A stretch of DNA of 49,371 bases from Acidimicrobiaceae bacterium (GCA_003160115.1 PLQL01000033.1:53699-103069); one strand, 5' to 3'; positions 1-9,724 are shown, numbered from the stretch's first letter. Notes: generated by a model not told the origin, from the sequence alone. Made by a program: numbers and translations.

Positions 1-999
1 GGCGCTGGACCACACACGTTGTCAGTGACCTTCACGCCAAACAGTTCAAATTATTCGTCAGTGACCACCACCGTGCCCTTAACGGTGACACCGGCGGTCT
101 TGACGGTGACGGCGGTAAATGCGTCACGATCTTTCGGCGCGTCGAATCCTGCCTTGAGCTATACCGTGACCGGATTCCAGAATGGTGACACCTCGTCGGT
201 GGTCCATGGCACGGCGACGTGCTCAACGACTGCAACGACTGCAAGTGGCTACGGCACGTACCCCATAACGTGCACTGCTGGCACACTGACCACGACGACG
301 AACTACACCTTCAGCTTTAAGCCCGGTGTGCTCACGGTCGGATCCGCCTGTCTCACCGGCACGTACAACGGCTACACCGTTCCCAACGGTGCAAGCGTGT
401 GCTTCGGATCAGGCGCTACCGTCAACGCCTACCTCAACGTAGGCATTGGCAGTTCACTCGATATTGAGGGCGCCAAGGTGAACGGTCCCATCACGTCACT
501 GCACTCGAACATTGTCCGTATTTGCAATGCAGCGATCTCGGGCCCGGTGACGCTCTCCTTTGACACGGGAGCTGTCGTCATTGGCGACGGAGCTGGATGT
601 TCCGCCAGCAAGATTTCGTCGGCCCTGACGTTGACGGCCGACTCTGGTGGGTCCGAAGTAGTCAATGCAACGGTCTCAGGGCCACTCACATTGTCGGGCG
701 ACAGCGGGGGTGAGACATTGAGCGGGAACACGGTCACGAATGCTCTTACCGTGCAACTCTCCTCTGGCGGGGTCACGGCCAATAGCAACACCGTTTCAGG
801 CCCATTCACCCTTGAGACGAATGCCGGTGGCGTTACCGCCAATTCAAACAGTTCGACACAGTCATTCACCATCCAATTCAACACGGGCGGCGTGACGATC
901 CTGACGAACTCGACCAAGGCGAACTTCACGGTTGAATTCAACTCTGGAACGATCCACGTTTCAGGGAACACCGCGAAGGGACCAATTTTCATTCAATAA
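1..999 (+). CDS. Secreted/surface Ig-like (Big_3_5-like) + MBG domain protein with C-terminal 20-aa-repeat solenoid; 5' end outside window
   Basis: Frame is open from base 1 (GAGPHTLSVTFTPNSSNYSS...). An MBG-like segment (LTVTAVNASRSFGASNPALSYTVTGFQNGD...GTYPITCTAG) is followed by regular T/G/S/N-rich repeats. Confidence 0.8.
   Translation, partial: GAGPHTLSVTFTPNSSNYSSVTTTVPLTVTPAVLTVTAVNASRSFGASNPALSYTVTGFQNGDTSSVVHGTATCSTTATTASGYGTYPITCTAGTLTTTTNYTFSFKPGVLTVGSACLTGTYNGYTVPNGASVCFGSGATVNAYLNVGIGSSLDIEGAKVNGPITSLHSNIVRICNAAISGPVTLSFDTGAVVIGDGAGCSASKISSALTLTADSGGSEVVNATVSGPLTLSGDSGGETLSGNTVTNALTVQLSSGGVTANSNTVSGPFTLETNAGGVTANSNSSTQSFTIQFNTGGVTILTNSTKANFTVEFNSGTIHVSGNTAKGPIFIQ
613..972 (+). 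repeat. Six tandem 60-bp (20-aa) degenerate coding repeats
   Basis: Units: ISSALTLTADSGGSEVVNAT / VSGPLTLSGDSGGETLSGNT / VTNALTVQLSSGGVTANSNT / VSGPFTLETNAGGVTANSNS / STQSFTIQFNTGGVTILTNS / TKANFTVEFNSGTIHVSGNT. Confidence 0.85.
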
Positions 1000-1004
1000 G
1001 TTAA

Positions 1005-1035
1005 GTGCCCGGGGAGCGAAACGCTCCCCGGGCAC
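1005..1035 (+). terminator. Perfect 14-bp stem hairpin (GTGCCCGGGGAGCG-AAA-CGCTCCCCGGGCAC)
   Basis: Perfect inverted repeat 5 bp after the stop codon of the first CDS. Confidence 0.8.
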
Positions 1036-1217
1036 TACTTGGTTCGAACCCAAACGCCAACCAGTTACGGCGCAATCCTGTAATGCCCCCCATGATGATG
1101 CTTTACCTTTAGCGTCACGAGCTGTCGGAGACTCGATTGATCTGCTCAACGATTCGATCGGGCAACTTCCCGACTCTTAGTGCCCACTCCGATTCGCCGT
1201 TGGCATCATTGACCCAG

Positions 1218-1841
1218 CTATTCCTTCGGCGGTTCCATGCTTTCGGCGAGCATTAAGTAAATCTGTCGACGCAACTCGAGTATGAGATGTTCGGCCCGTA
1301 CTTTTTGATCTTGGCTCCCTGCCTCGGCCACCTGGCTGACGGCAATTGACACCTGACGAAGTGCGACGCGCAGAGCAAAATCGTCTTGGTTGGCTCCGCG
1401 TACCATGGTCTCCCACGGCGCTGACTTCTTTGATTGACTCGTTAACTCCTCACGGCCCTTTTCAGTCAGCGTGAATTGGCGCCGACCATCTTCGGTCTCT
1501 GAACTCACGAGACCTTGGTCCTCTAAGAGTTGCAGTGCCGGGTAGAGCGAACCGGGGCTCGGACGCCATATGCCTTTTGTTCGATCAGCCAATTCTTGCA
1601 TCATCTCGTAGCCATGCATCGGGCGCTCGGCGAGTAAGGCCAGCACCGCCAGGCGAACGTCGCCTCGGCGGCTGCGTCCTCCGCGTCGCGGAGGGTCATT
1701 GTGATGACCCTCGTGATGTCCGCCAAAGTCATCGCCACGTTCGTGACGTCGACCAGGGCGCGGCCCAACGATGTTTCGCCCGCCTGAATCTGCGACGCGA
1801 CGCCGCCTCTGGGGCGGTTGATCCATATCTCGGTATCCCAT
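1218..1841 (-). CDS. PadR family transcriptional regulator with His/Arg/Gly-rich N-terminal extension
   Basis: GDVRLAVLALLAERPMHGYEMMQELADRTKGIWRPSPGSLYPALQLLEDQGLVSSE is a PadR winged-helix signature. Confidence 0.93.
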   Translation of the reverse strand: MGYRDMDQPPQRRRRVADSGGRNIVGPRPGRRHERGDDFGGHHEGHHNDPPRRGGRSRRGDVRLAVLALLAERPMHGYEMMQELADRTKGIWRPSPGSLYPALQLLEDQGLVSSETEDGRRQFTLTEKGREELTSQSKKSAPWETMVRGANQDDFALRVALRQVSIAVSQVAEAGSQDQKVRAEHLILELRRQIYLMLAESMEPPKE

Positions 1842-1870
1842 ACCGTATCCTTTCGATAGTTTGAATGAAC

Positions 1871-1886
1871 TAACGATATATCGTTA
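1871..1886. promoter_or_regulatory. 16-bp palindrome TAACGATATATCGTTA, candidate PadR operator
   Basis: Perfect palindrome 30 bp upstream of the padR-like start codon. Confidence 0.6.
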
Positions 1887-2013
1887 TAACTCGTTTGTCA
1901 AGTCTTTTTTTAGCAGCCGCGCTGCGGGCTATTTTTACCCGTTGATCAGCGCTTTGAAGGGCGAGAGTCCGGCCCGCGATGAGTTCGCGGCCCGCCTCTC
2001 GCGGCGTCAACGG

Positions 2014-2494
2014 CTAGAACTTGGTCCGAAGGTCTACCTCCATGAACCGATCGGAATTCGCCAAATGGCTGAATCCGATTTTCTCGTAAACTTGGTGTGC
2101 GTCGCGAGCCGCCAAAAGGAGGCGCGGCACGCCAAGTCCTCGCCAATGCTCGACCACGGCGCCCACCATCCTCGTTACGACACCTTCTCCGCGATGCGAG
2201 GCGTCAACGAAGACGTCACAAATCCATGCGAACGTCGCCTGGTCGGTAACCACTCGCGCATCCCACGGTCCCACCTTCCACGTGAAGTACTCCATAGAGG
2301 AACGAGTGATCGATAGAACGTTCGATCATTTCCCGGCTCCTTTCCTTGGACCAATATGCGTCGTCGTGCAACCACCCAGCGATGGTCTCTTCCGAGATCC
2401 GGTCCAGGTCGTCGCAGAGTTCGTAGTTCGAATAGAACGATCGAATCGCTAGTGCTTCGCGCTCTGGCGAGCAAGGTACGGCATGAAGAACCAA
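2014..2494 (-). pseudogene. GNAT family N-acetyltransferase split by an apparent frameshift
   Basis: N-terminal half (DDLDRISEETIAGWLHDDAYWSKERSREMIERSIDHSFLYGVLHVEGGTVG) and C-terminal half (ARVVTDQATFAWICDVFVDASHRGEGVVTRMVGAVVEHWRGLGVPRLLLAARDAHQVYEKIGF) lie in different frames and join at about 2261. The 5' start (TTG 2494) is uncertain. Confidence 0.7.
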
Positions 2495-2540
2495 TCGAGT
2501 TCCGTAGCGACAGGCACGGCCGCCCGCCAGCACTGCGAGG

Positions 2541-2855
2541 TCATGACGACTCCGGGTGTTCGAACTCGTGTCCCGACCGCTCCTCGCACACCCGGATGTC
2601 GTACCAGGAGTAGAACTCTTCGCGCCCACGGCGCTGCGCCTCGCGATGGCTCGGCAACTCCGCCCATCGCCTCTGGCTCTCCCAATCCCTGAAGCGGACG
2701 ATTGTAACGCGCTCACCGTCACTGGCCACGTAGAACTTCTGATCGATGAAGCCATCCATTGACGCAACAACACGTTCCATTTCTTCGGCCACGCGCTCGT
2801 ATTCGGCTTCAACGCCGGCCCGGAGCCGACTGCGGAAGACCGTGACTACGCCCAT
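2541..2855 (-). CDS. Antibiotic biosynthesis monooxygenase (ABM)-like domain protein
   Basis: MGVVTVFRSRLRAGVEAEYERVAEEMERVVASMDGFIDQKFYVASDGERVTIVRFRDWESQRRW. Confidence 0.75.
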   Translation of the reverse strand: MGVVTVFRSRLRAGVEAEYERVAEEMERVVASMDGFIDQKFYVASDGERVTIVRFRDWESQRRWAELPSHREAQRRGREEFYSWYDIRVCEERSGHEFEHPESS

Positions 2856-3044
2856 ACGCAACGGTATCGAACGAATCGCCTCTCCCGCGCCAGGCTGTGG
2901 TTGTTTCGAACGGAGTGAAGAGCGCGGAAATACTTCTGGATTTCGACGGTAGGCGGTGCCAGAATGACCACTCAAGAAGGATGCAAGGCAGGAAGCGCTG
3001 ATTTCGTCGGGCGCGACTACGACGAGCTATCCAAAGGAGTAACT

Positions 3045-3824
3045 ATGGCAACCCGCTCGAAAGCACCCTTGGGATCACCATGTTGGACAGATCTTTGGAC
3101 CTCGGACGTCGAAGGCAGCAGAAAGTTCTACAGCGAACTCTTCTCGTGGGAAGCACAAGAGCCAAGTCCCGAGTTCGGGGGCTACTTCATGTTCACCCGA
3201 GACGGCGTACCCGTGGCTGGTGGCATGGGGGACATGGGCGACATGAAGGCGGACAACACCTGGAAGATCTATCTGGACACGCCCGACATCGCCAAAACCG
3301 TCGTTGCCACCGAGGAGGCCGGTGGTCAGGTCCTCGCTCCCGTGGTGCCTGTCGCCGACCTAGGCCAGCAATTCGTGCTCCTCGATTCCAACGGCGCGCC
3401 ACTAGGAGCCTGGCAAGCGGGAACCTTCCCTGGGTTCACCGTCCTTGGCGAACACGGTAGCCCCAGCTGGTTCGAACTCCTCACTCGCGACTTCGCCCGA
3501 GCTTGTGACTTTTATGGTTCGGTCTTCTCCTGGAAGATGAACGCCATCAGTGATACCAACGAATTCCGTTACAGCGTTATGCACGATCCATCTGGCGAGG
3601 GCGATTTGGCCGGCATCGGGGACGCGACAAGCTTGCTGCCCGAGGGAGTTGGCGACCATTGGTCCGTCTACTGGCACGTCAACGACGCCGACGCGGCGGT
3701 CAAGTCGGCCAAGTCCCTTGGCGGTTCGGTCGAACAGGACGTCCACGATTCGCCGTACGGTCGTCTCGCGGCGCTACGGGACCCCTCGGGTGCCTCGTTC
3801 AAAATCCGCGCGGCGTTGGCCTAA
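3045..3824 (+). CDS. VOC family protein (two glyoxalase-like domains)
   Basis: Start MATRSKAPLGSPCWTDLWTSDVEGSRKFYSELFSWE with AAAGGAG RBS; second copy SPSWFELLTRDFARACDFYGSVFSW. Confidence 0.9.
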   Translation: MATRSKAPLGSPCWTDLWTSDVEGSRKFYSELFSWEAQEPSPEFGGYFMFTRDGVPVAGGMGDMGDMKADNTWKIYLDTPDIAKTVVATEEAGGQVLAPVVPVADLGQQFVLLDSNGAPLGAWQAGTFPGFTVLGEHGSPSWFELLTRDFARACDFYGSVFSWKMNAISDTNEFRYSVMHDPSGEGDLAGIGDATSLLPEGVGDHWSVYWHVNDADAAVKSAKSLGGSVEQDVHDSPYGRLAALRDPSGASFKIRAALA

Positions 3825-3865
3825 AGTACTACCTTGGCCCGACGAGCGACGGGCACCTCAGGTCC

Positions 3866-4648
3866 TTAACCACCGGCGGTCTCGGGAATGCCAAGGACGT
3901 GTCCACCATCGACGTGGATGACGTTTCCCGTCGACCACGAAGTGGACGGCGAGATCACGATCCATATCCATTCGGCTACTTCTTCGGGTGTGCCCATTCG
4001 GCCCATGGGAACCCTCCGCGCCAGGTCTGCGTACGTGGCGGTGAGGTCGTCACTGTAGGTCGCGTGAATCGGCGTATCGATAACACCAGGAGCGACGCAG
4101 TTCACGCGGATCCGGTCGGCCGCCAACTGATAGGCCCAGGCCCTCGTCAGATACTCCAGTGACGCCTTGGTCGATCCATAAAGCATGGTGCCGGGCATCA
4201 CCATCGAACCGAGCGATGAACCCACGTTGACGATGGAGGCGTCCGGCGATTTGCGTAAGTGATCGAGACTGGCCTTCGCCAGCAGCAGTGGTGCTCGTAC
4301 GTTGACGTCATAGTGCGCATCCACGAGTTCGGCGTTTACGTCGTCAAGAGACCCGGTTTGGATGAACGCAGCATTATTGACCAGGACGTCGAGGCGGCCA
4401 AAAGTAGCAATCGTCTCGTTGACGATCGCTTCGGCTGAACCATCGCCCACGAGATCAATTGCGACCAGATGTGCCGCACCACCTACCTTAAGAACGTCAC
4501 GTTTGACTTCTTCGAGCAACTCTCGACGTCGTCCCACGAGGACGACCGAGTAGTCGCGTGCCGCGAGCACTCTCGCCGCAGCCGCGCCAATGCCGGATCC
4601 AGCGCCGGTGATGATCGCAACCGGTTTCGACGAAGGAGTTGTACTCAT
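3866..4648 (-). CDS. SDR family oxidoreductase
   Basis: AIITGAGSGIGAAAA, NNAA, YGSTKASLE motifs. Confidence 0.95.
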   Translation of the reverse strand: MSTTPSSKPVAIITGAGSGIGAAAARVLAARDYSVVLVGRRRELLEEVKRDVLKVGGAAHLVAIDLVGDGSAEAIVNETIATFGRLDVLVNNAAFIQTGSLDDVNAELVDAHYDVNVRAPLLLAKASLDHLRKSPDASIVNVGSSLGSMVMPGTMLYGSTKASLEYLTRAWAYQLAADRIRVNCVAPGVIDTPIHATYSDDLTATYADLARRVPMGRMGTPEEVAEWIWIVISPSTSWSTGNVIHVDGGHVLGIPETAGG

Positions 4649-4690
4649 TGAGGAAAGATAGCGCCGGTCTGGATGAAATGCACCGGCATG

Positions 4691-5440
4691 TCAGCAACTG
4701 CCCGGGGGGCCGGGAACACCCGGGCCTTGCGCGTAGTCGTAAATCTGACCCACGTGGCCGGTGGCGGTGTACTGGCCCAGGTGGATGAAGTACCAGAGAC
4801 CTCGCCACGAGATCATGGACAAGACGCCCACCGAATCGACAGTGGATCCGTAGTGGTAGACAAAGCGCACTCCGGGGAGATGCCAGTAGCCAATCTTGTT
4901 GTAGCAGGCTCCCGCGGGGATCCACTGTGCATCTTGAGGACTCGTCACGACACGCAGGAGTACCGGCGAGCCTCGAGCGAGGAGAAACTGTCGATACGCG
5001 CCGATGTCGAGATTAAAGAGATACAAAAGCCGATTCACGTAATCGCTTTCCGGGTACGGGATGGCCTTCAGTTTCTCGTACGCGGCCTCGGGGAACAGCA
5101 TCACATCGGCTTGACGCGTGTTGTTCGAGAGGATGTCGGCCCAAAGATTTACCATCCGGGTATTCAGTGGACTGCCCATCTCGGTGCCGAGCGCAGGCTC
5201 TGTCGAAGTCTGTGGCAGTAGGCCAGGATCAATGGTCGTAGTCGTCGTTCTTCTCGTCTTCGTGGCCGAATTAACCGTCGTGGTCGTCGTCATCGAAGAA
5301 ATGGTCATGGTCGTCGTTGTCAAAGAAGTCGTGGTTACGTCGGCGCGAGCACCTAACGGGTACTGCGTGGTTGCAAGAACTATTGAAAGGGCGACTACGC
5401 GCCCACCGCCTCGGTGACTCCGCCAAAGCGAGTACTTCAC
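4691..5440 (-). CDS. Hypothetical secreted protein with Thr-rich linker
   Basis: Probable GTG start (VKYSLWRSHRGGGRVVALSIVLATTQYPLGARA signal-like), then TTTSLTTTTMTISSMTTTTTV low-complexity stretch and a globular domain. Confidence 0.65.
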   Translation of the reverse strand: MKYSLWRSHRGGGRVVALSIVLATTQYPLGARADVTTTSLTTTTMTISSMTTTTTVNSATKTRRTTTTTIDPGLLPQTSTEPALGTEMGSPLNTRMVNLWADILSNNTRQADVMLFPEAAYEKLKAIPYPESDYVNRLLYLFNLDIGAYRQFLLARGSPVLLRVVTSPQDAQWIPAGACYNKIGYWHLPGVRFVYHYGSTVDSVGVLSMISWRGLWYFIHLGQYTATGHVGQIYDYAQGPGVPGPPGSC

Positions 5441-5659
5441 GTTGAAACCCGCGAACTCGATGGGATCGCTGACGCCTCCCTCGGTGGGACCCCCGAGCCG
5501 CGTGCTACGCCCGCAAGTTCGCACGCGCACGCCATACGCAAACTATAACGCCGTGATTTTCGACGACTCGCCCGCCCACCCATCTCGTTACGGTCCTTAG
5601 CTGGCGACCAGGGGTCAACTGAATAGCTGGCGATGCGCACAACTGTGTAACTTTCCTTT

Positions 5660-6079
5660 ATGACCGACGTGCCTTCGCTGGCCAAGAAGCTGGGTGTCAG
5701 CCCTGGATCAAGCGTGGCCCTCTTCCATTCCCCAAGGGACTTCACGCTCGACTTGCCCGAGGGCGCCCGCATTCGACGCGGCGCGCGAAAGGATATCGAC
5801 GTCATTCTCGCGTTCTTTCACTCTGTGGACGTCCTCGAGCGAGAAATAAGTGAGTTGGCCACCGCGATATATCCCGACAGATCACTCTGGTTATCGTGGC
5901 CCAAGAAGTCTTCTGGTGTCGTCACCAGCCTCAATGACCACGTCGTGCGAGATGTCGCGCTCCCACTTGGACTCGTCGATAACAAGGTTTGTGCCATTGA
6001 CGTCACCTACACGGCCCTACGATTTGTCTGGCGGCGACCACTTCGCTCCAGTGACACCGCACCCACCGCCCTCCAGTGA
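5660..6079 (+). CDS. DUF3052-like protein
   Basis: LAKKLGVSPGSSVALF...LWLSWPKKSSGVVTSLNDHVVRDVALPLGLVDNKVCAID pattern. Confidence 0.8.
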   Translation: MTDVPSLAKKLGVSPGSSVALFHSPRDFTLDLPEGARIRRGARKDIDVILAFFHSVDVLEREISELATAIYPDRSLWLSWPKKSSGVVTSLNDHVVRDVALPLGLVDNKVCAIDVTYTALRFVWRRPLRSSDTAPTALQ

Positions 6080-6420
6080 AAATTAATCCCTTCATCGAGG
6101 GTGTGTCGTTTTCCTCTTGATCGGCACGCTGAGCCCGACCGACACGATTGTGCGGAGGAATGCTGGTCGGATTGTCCTGGTCGCGGGAGCTGTCGCCTAC
6201 GCCGTTCTTTCCATCACGTCAAGACCAAGCAGCGGACTCGACTGTCCGCTCGGCGCGAGGATCCTTCGCTAATCGACTAGGCGTCCCGTCGATTCGGACC
6301 CGTACCTCGCTACGTCTTTCGTTTTCGAAGCGAGGCACGGGCCCACTGCGACGAGGAGAGAACAGCGCTAGAGGTGGCCTTTCCACCATCAAGAGATCCG
6401 TCCAATGGCTCCTGCGAAAG

Positions 6421-7296
6421 CTATAGATGAAACCGACTGATCATCGAAGGCGCTGTCCTTGCGCCTCCGAGAAGCGGGACTCTCAGCAGCGTCTCGGTCG
6501 TGCGCAACAACGAGTAATGCGTGTAGGGCGCTGGCACCCGTTGCCCATACGGGACCGAGGGAGCGACGACAATGGTTGGAACCCGGTTCACCGCCTGGTT
6601 GTCGTTCTCGTCAAAGGTGATGAAGAGTACCAACGAGCCTGACCGGTACTGGGGGCTCTGGAGGATCAAAGGGACGTAGCGACGTAGCCATTGGTCACCT
6701 GTCGACACGGGACAACTGTGCATGTCGTCACAGATGTTCGGCACAATCATCGTGAACGCGGCAGCCATATTCATGGGTAACCCAAGTGGCACGTCGTTGC
6801 GCGCACAGGTTGCAGCGATCGGTGAATAATAGACGGCCGGATTGTGGCGGGCCGCGTAGTCACCGCTCGTAACCCGATCACAAGTTGACGGCATCGATTC
6901 GGCGTACGTGCGCCAGTTGCCGTTCAGTTCCGAGAAGATACTGGGGACCTTCAACACGTGCGTGCTCGGCTCGCCGTCGTCAGTGATTCCCTGCGTGGAA
7001 CCTGAAGTGAGCGCAATGTAGTTCGGCAGACTTGGATGCGAGATAGCAAGGTCATTGGTTGCCAGTCCGCACTCGCCTGCCAGCGCGTTTAGATACGGTG
7101 CGCTCGGCGAGCCGATCACCGAATAGCCGACATTCTCGAGCATGATCCATACCACGTGACTGTAAGTCGCTGTACTGACGCCGCCGCAAGGGCGACTTGC
7201 GGAGATTGTCGCTGCACCTCCGCCAGGAGTTGCAGTCACAACTCCAGTGAGTAATGACGCGCCCATCAGCAGCGTCATCAGACGACGACGTTTCAT
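6421..7296 (-). CDS. Secreted acid phosphatase / phosphoesterase-family (PF04185-like) protein
   Basis: Signal peptide, YSHVVWIMLENVGYSVIG...APYLNALA...SHPSLPNYIALTSGSTQGITDD...ITFDENDN. Confidence 0.88.
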   Translation of the reverse strand: MKRRRLMTLLMGASLLTGVVTATPGGGAATISASRPCGGVSTATYSHVVWIMLENVGYSVIGSPSAPYLNALAGECGLATNDLAISHPSLPNYIALTSGSTQGITDDGEPSTHVLKVPSIFSELNGNWRTYAESMPSTCDRVTSGDYAARHNPAVYYSPIAATCARNDVPLGLPMNMAAAFTMIVPNICDDMHSCPVSTGDQWLRRYVPLILQSPQYRSGSLVLFITFDENDNQAVNRVPTIVVAPSVPYGQRVPAPYTHYSLLRTTETLLRVPLLGGARTAPSMISRFHL

Positions 7297-7387
7297 AGGA
7301 CCATCATGGCAGGAACTACGTTGCGAAAAGCATCACTACCGCTGGACCTGAGGGTTCTAGCGCTGAGGAACCACGCCTACTACGAAC

Positions 7388-8059
7388 TTAAGGAACGCGC
7401 AGAAAATGCTGGGTCTTCATCCGAAGCGTCTCGTCGGCCATGCTCTCATCAAGGTCCTGAGCCAGAACTGTCGGCTTGTCCCGCTTGACAACTAAGCCGT
7501 CGAGGACAATCGTCAAATAGCGCCGCCAAAGGTCGGGCGAGACTTTATCGGTCATGCAACTGAGAGAACTGATCATCATCTCAAGTACCGCAAAATCAGC
7601 GCCAACGACGTCACCGCGCAGATAGCCGTCTCGCTGCGCACGTTCAATCAACAGAGCGATCGCTGGCGCGATTCGACACTTCACGCTCTCCATGCGTTCA
7701 CGAGCGTACGGCGTGCCAACGACGATGTCGCGCAGCCCTCGGTTCGCGCATTGGCGCTGCAGTGCCTCTTCCAAGAACCAGACCAGCCCGTCCCAGGAGT
7801 TTTCCGCTTCGTAGGCGCTCAGGGCGAGCGTCGCAATCTCGTCGACCGCATTTTCGAAAAGAGCGCCTATCAGGGTGTCTTTGTCGGGAAAACGACGATA
7901 GACGGTGCCAACCCCGACACCCGCCTCGAGGGCGACTTCGTCGAGGGTCGCGTCCAGACCTCGCCGAGCGAAAACGGTCGCCGCGGCGGCCAGTATCTTC
8001 TCGCGATTGCGGACCGCGTCAGCCCTCAGAGGGCGGCATTTCATAGCCGTCTTATTCAT
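7388..8059 (-). CDS. TetR/AcrR family transcriptional regulator
   Basis: ADAVRNREKILAAAATVFARRGLDATLDEVALEAGVGVGTVYRRFPDKDTLI. Confidence 0.95.
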   Translation of the reverse strand: MNKTAMKCRPLRADAVRNREKILAAAATVFARRGLDATLDEVALEAGVGVGTVYRRFPDKDTLIGALFENAVDEIATLALSAYEAENSWDGLVWFLEEALQRQCANRGLRDIVVGTPYARERMESVKCRIAPAIALLIERAQRDGYLRGDVVGADFAVLEMMISSLSCMTDKVSPDLWRRYLTIVLDGLVVKRDKPTVLAQDLDESMADETLRMKTQHFLRVP

Positions 8060-8182
8060 CTACATCCCTTCTTTTCCCATGATACATGCTTTTCGAAATA
8101 AATGGAACGATGCCCTCCACATATCGCTATACTAATTGACAAGTGGAGTTACCTTCTCCGTTTATCCCCCCTGGAGGTCGCA

Positions 8183-9688
8183 ATGTCAGTCGAAGAACTA
8201 CCCGTACTACTTGAGCCAACTCTCGAGAACGAATCCGCGAACGAGAAGTACCACCGGCGCAGGTGGTGGATACTCGCCGTTATTGGTATCGCCCAGCTGA
8301 TGGTGATCCTGGACGGCACGATCGTCAACATTGCCCTACCCACCGCGCAACACGCGTTGCATTTCTCCAACTCCGACCGCCAGTGGATCGTTACCGCGTA
8401 TTCACTCGCCTTCGGCAGCCTCCTTCTGCTCGGTGGACGTATTTCCGACTACATCGGTAGGAAGAATGCCCTCATTACCGGACTCGTCGGTTTCGCACTC
8501 GCTTCGGCGCTCGGCGCCGCGTCCATCAACTTCACGATGCTCGTTGTCGCACGCACCGTCCAAGGCGCATTTGGAGCGCTCCTGGCACCGGCGGTTCTCT
8601 CGCTTCTCACGACGACCTTCACGAACCCCGATGAGCGGGGCAAGGCCTTTGGCATCTACGGCGCCATCGCGGGCGCCGGTGGTGCGCTGGGGCTCCTACT
8701 CGGCGGCATCCTCACTTCGTACGCCTCGTGGCGTTGGACGCTCTTGGTGAATCTGATCTTCGCCGCCGTCGCGGTGACCGGAGCGATCGCGTTCCTTCGC
8801 CATGACCGTGGCACTGACCACGACCCGCTGGACTGGCGAGGTGTGCTTACGGCCACCACTGGTCTGTTCGCCTTGGTCTTCGGCTTCTCGCACGCCGAGA
8901 CGACATCATGGTCCAATCACTACACGATTGGCAGCTTCATCGTCGCCGTCGTGCTCCTTGGCGCTTTTGCCAGGATCCAGACGCGCGCGAAGTTCCCGCT
9001 GCTACCAACGAGAGTGGTGCTCGACCGTAACCGAGGTGGTTCACTCATCGCGATGCTCATCGCTGGATCGGGCATGTTCGGCGTCTTCCTCTTCCTGACG
9101 TACTACCTGCAAGAGACACTCGGATTCAGCGCAGTGCTGACGGGCGTCGCGTTCCTGCCAATGGTCGTGTCACTGTCAATCACGGCCCAGTTGTCAAACA
9201 TCGTGCTGCTGCCCAAGATCGGACCGCGCCCACTCATTCCCGTTGGCATGCTGATGTCGGCCGGAGCCCTATTGATGCTCACGCACTTAGGCGTCTCGAG
9301 TTCGTACCTCTCGAGTGTGTTTCCCGCCCTGGTACTCCTCGGACTCGGCATCGGCCTCGTCTTCGCGCCGGCGATCAACACCGCCACTGCGGGAGTCGAA
9401 CCACACGATGCCGGAGTCGCGTCGGCGTCGGTGAACACCTCCCAGCAGGTTGGTGGCTCAATTGGTACGGCACTCCTGAACACGCTGGCGGCGAGTGCGG
9501 CGACGTCGTTCTTGATCGGCAAAGCCCCCACGAAACTCAACGTCGAACTCGCGAACGTGCACAGTTACACGTCCGCGTTCGGTTACTCGGCGATCATCTT
9601 CCTCGTGGGCGCCGTGCTCACGGGCCTGATCCTGCGTTCTGGCGCACCCAGGATCCCCGAGTCCGCCTCACCCGCCATCGTCCACTGA
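8183..9688 (+). CDS. MFS transporter, DHA2/EmrB-QacA-like
   Basis: ATG after CTGGAGG RBS; multi-TM; AQLMVILDGTIVNIALPTAQ, LLGGRISDYIGRKN, ADxHDAGVASASVNTSQQVGGSIGTALLNT-like motifs. Confidence 0.94.
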   Translation: MSVEELPVLLEPTLENESANEKYHRRRWWILAVIGIAQLMVILDGTIVNIALPTAQHALHFSNSDRQWIVTAYSLAFGSLLLLGGRISDYIGRKNALITGLVGFALASALGAASINFTMLVVARTVQGAFGALLAPAVLSLLTTTFTNPDERGKAFGIYGAIAGAGGALGLLLGGILTSYASWRWTLLVNLIFAAVAVTGAIAFLRHDRGTDHDPLDWRGVLTATTGLFALVFGFSHAETTSWSNHYTIGSFIVAVVLLGAFARIQTRAKFPLLPTRVVLDRNRGGSLIAMLIAGSGMFGVFLFLTYYLQETLGFSAVLTGVAFLPMVVSLSITAQLSNIVLLPKIGPRPLIPVGMLMSAGALLMLTHLGVSSSYLSSVFPALVLLGLGIGLVFAPAINTATAGVEPHDAGVASASVNTSQQVGGSIGTALLNTLAASAATSFLIGKAPTKLNVELANVHSYTSAFGYSAIIFLVGAVLTGLILRSGAPRIPESASPAIVH

Positions 9689-9694
9689 GCTGGT

Positions 9695-9724
9695 CCAGGG
9701 TCGGCCCTTTGCGGCCGGCCCTGG
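9695..9724 (+). terminator. Hairpin CCAGGGTCGGCC-CTTTGC-GGCCGGCCCTGG
   Basis: 12-bp stem with one G-U pair just after the MFS stop codon. Confidence 0.7.

Noticed and set aside
2346-2812. Extended N-terminus of ORF 2216..2812
   Set aside because: The upstream part is antisense-like/out of frame to the ABM-domain gene. Only the GNAT-like C-terminal part is meaningful.
5222-5340. Dense gtcgtc/gtggtc repeats as a possible microsatellite or CRISPR-like array
   Set aside because: They encode the Thr-rich linker of the secreted protein on the minus strand, with no spacer-repeat structure.
6117-6426. Small plus-strand ORFs (6148..6426 and a TTG-initiated frame IGTLSPTDTIVRRNAGRIVLVAGAVAYAVLSITSRPSSGLDCPLGARILR)
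   Set aside because: One is Ser/Arg-rich and unconvincing. The other has a TM-like segment but only about 51 aa and a weak start, so not enough support to call a gene.
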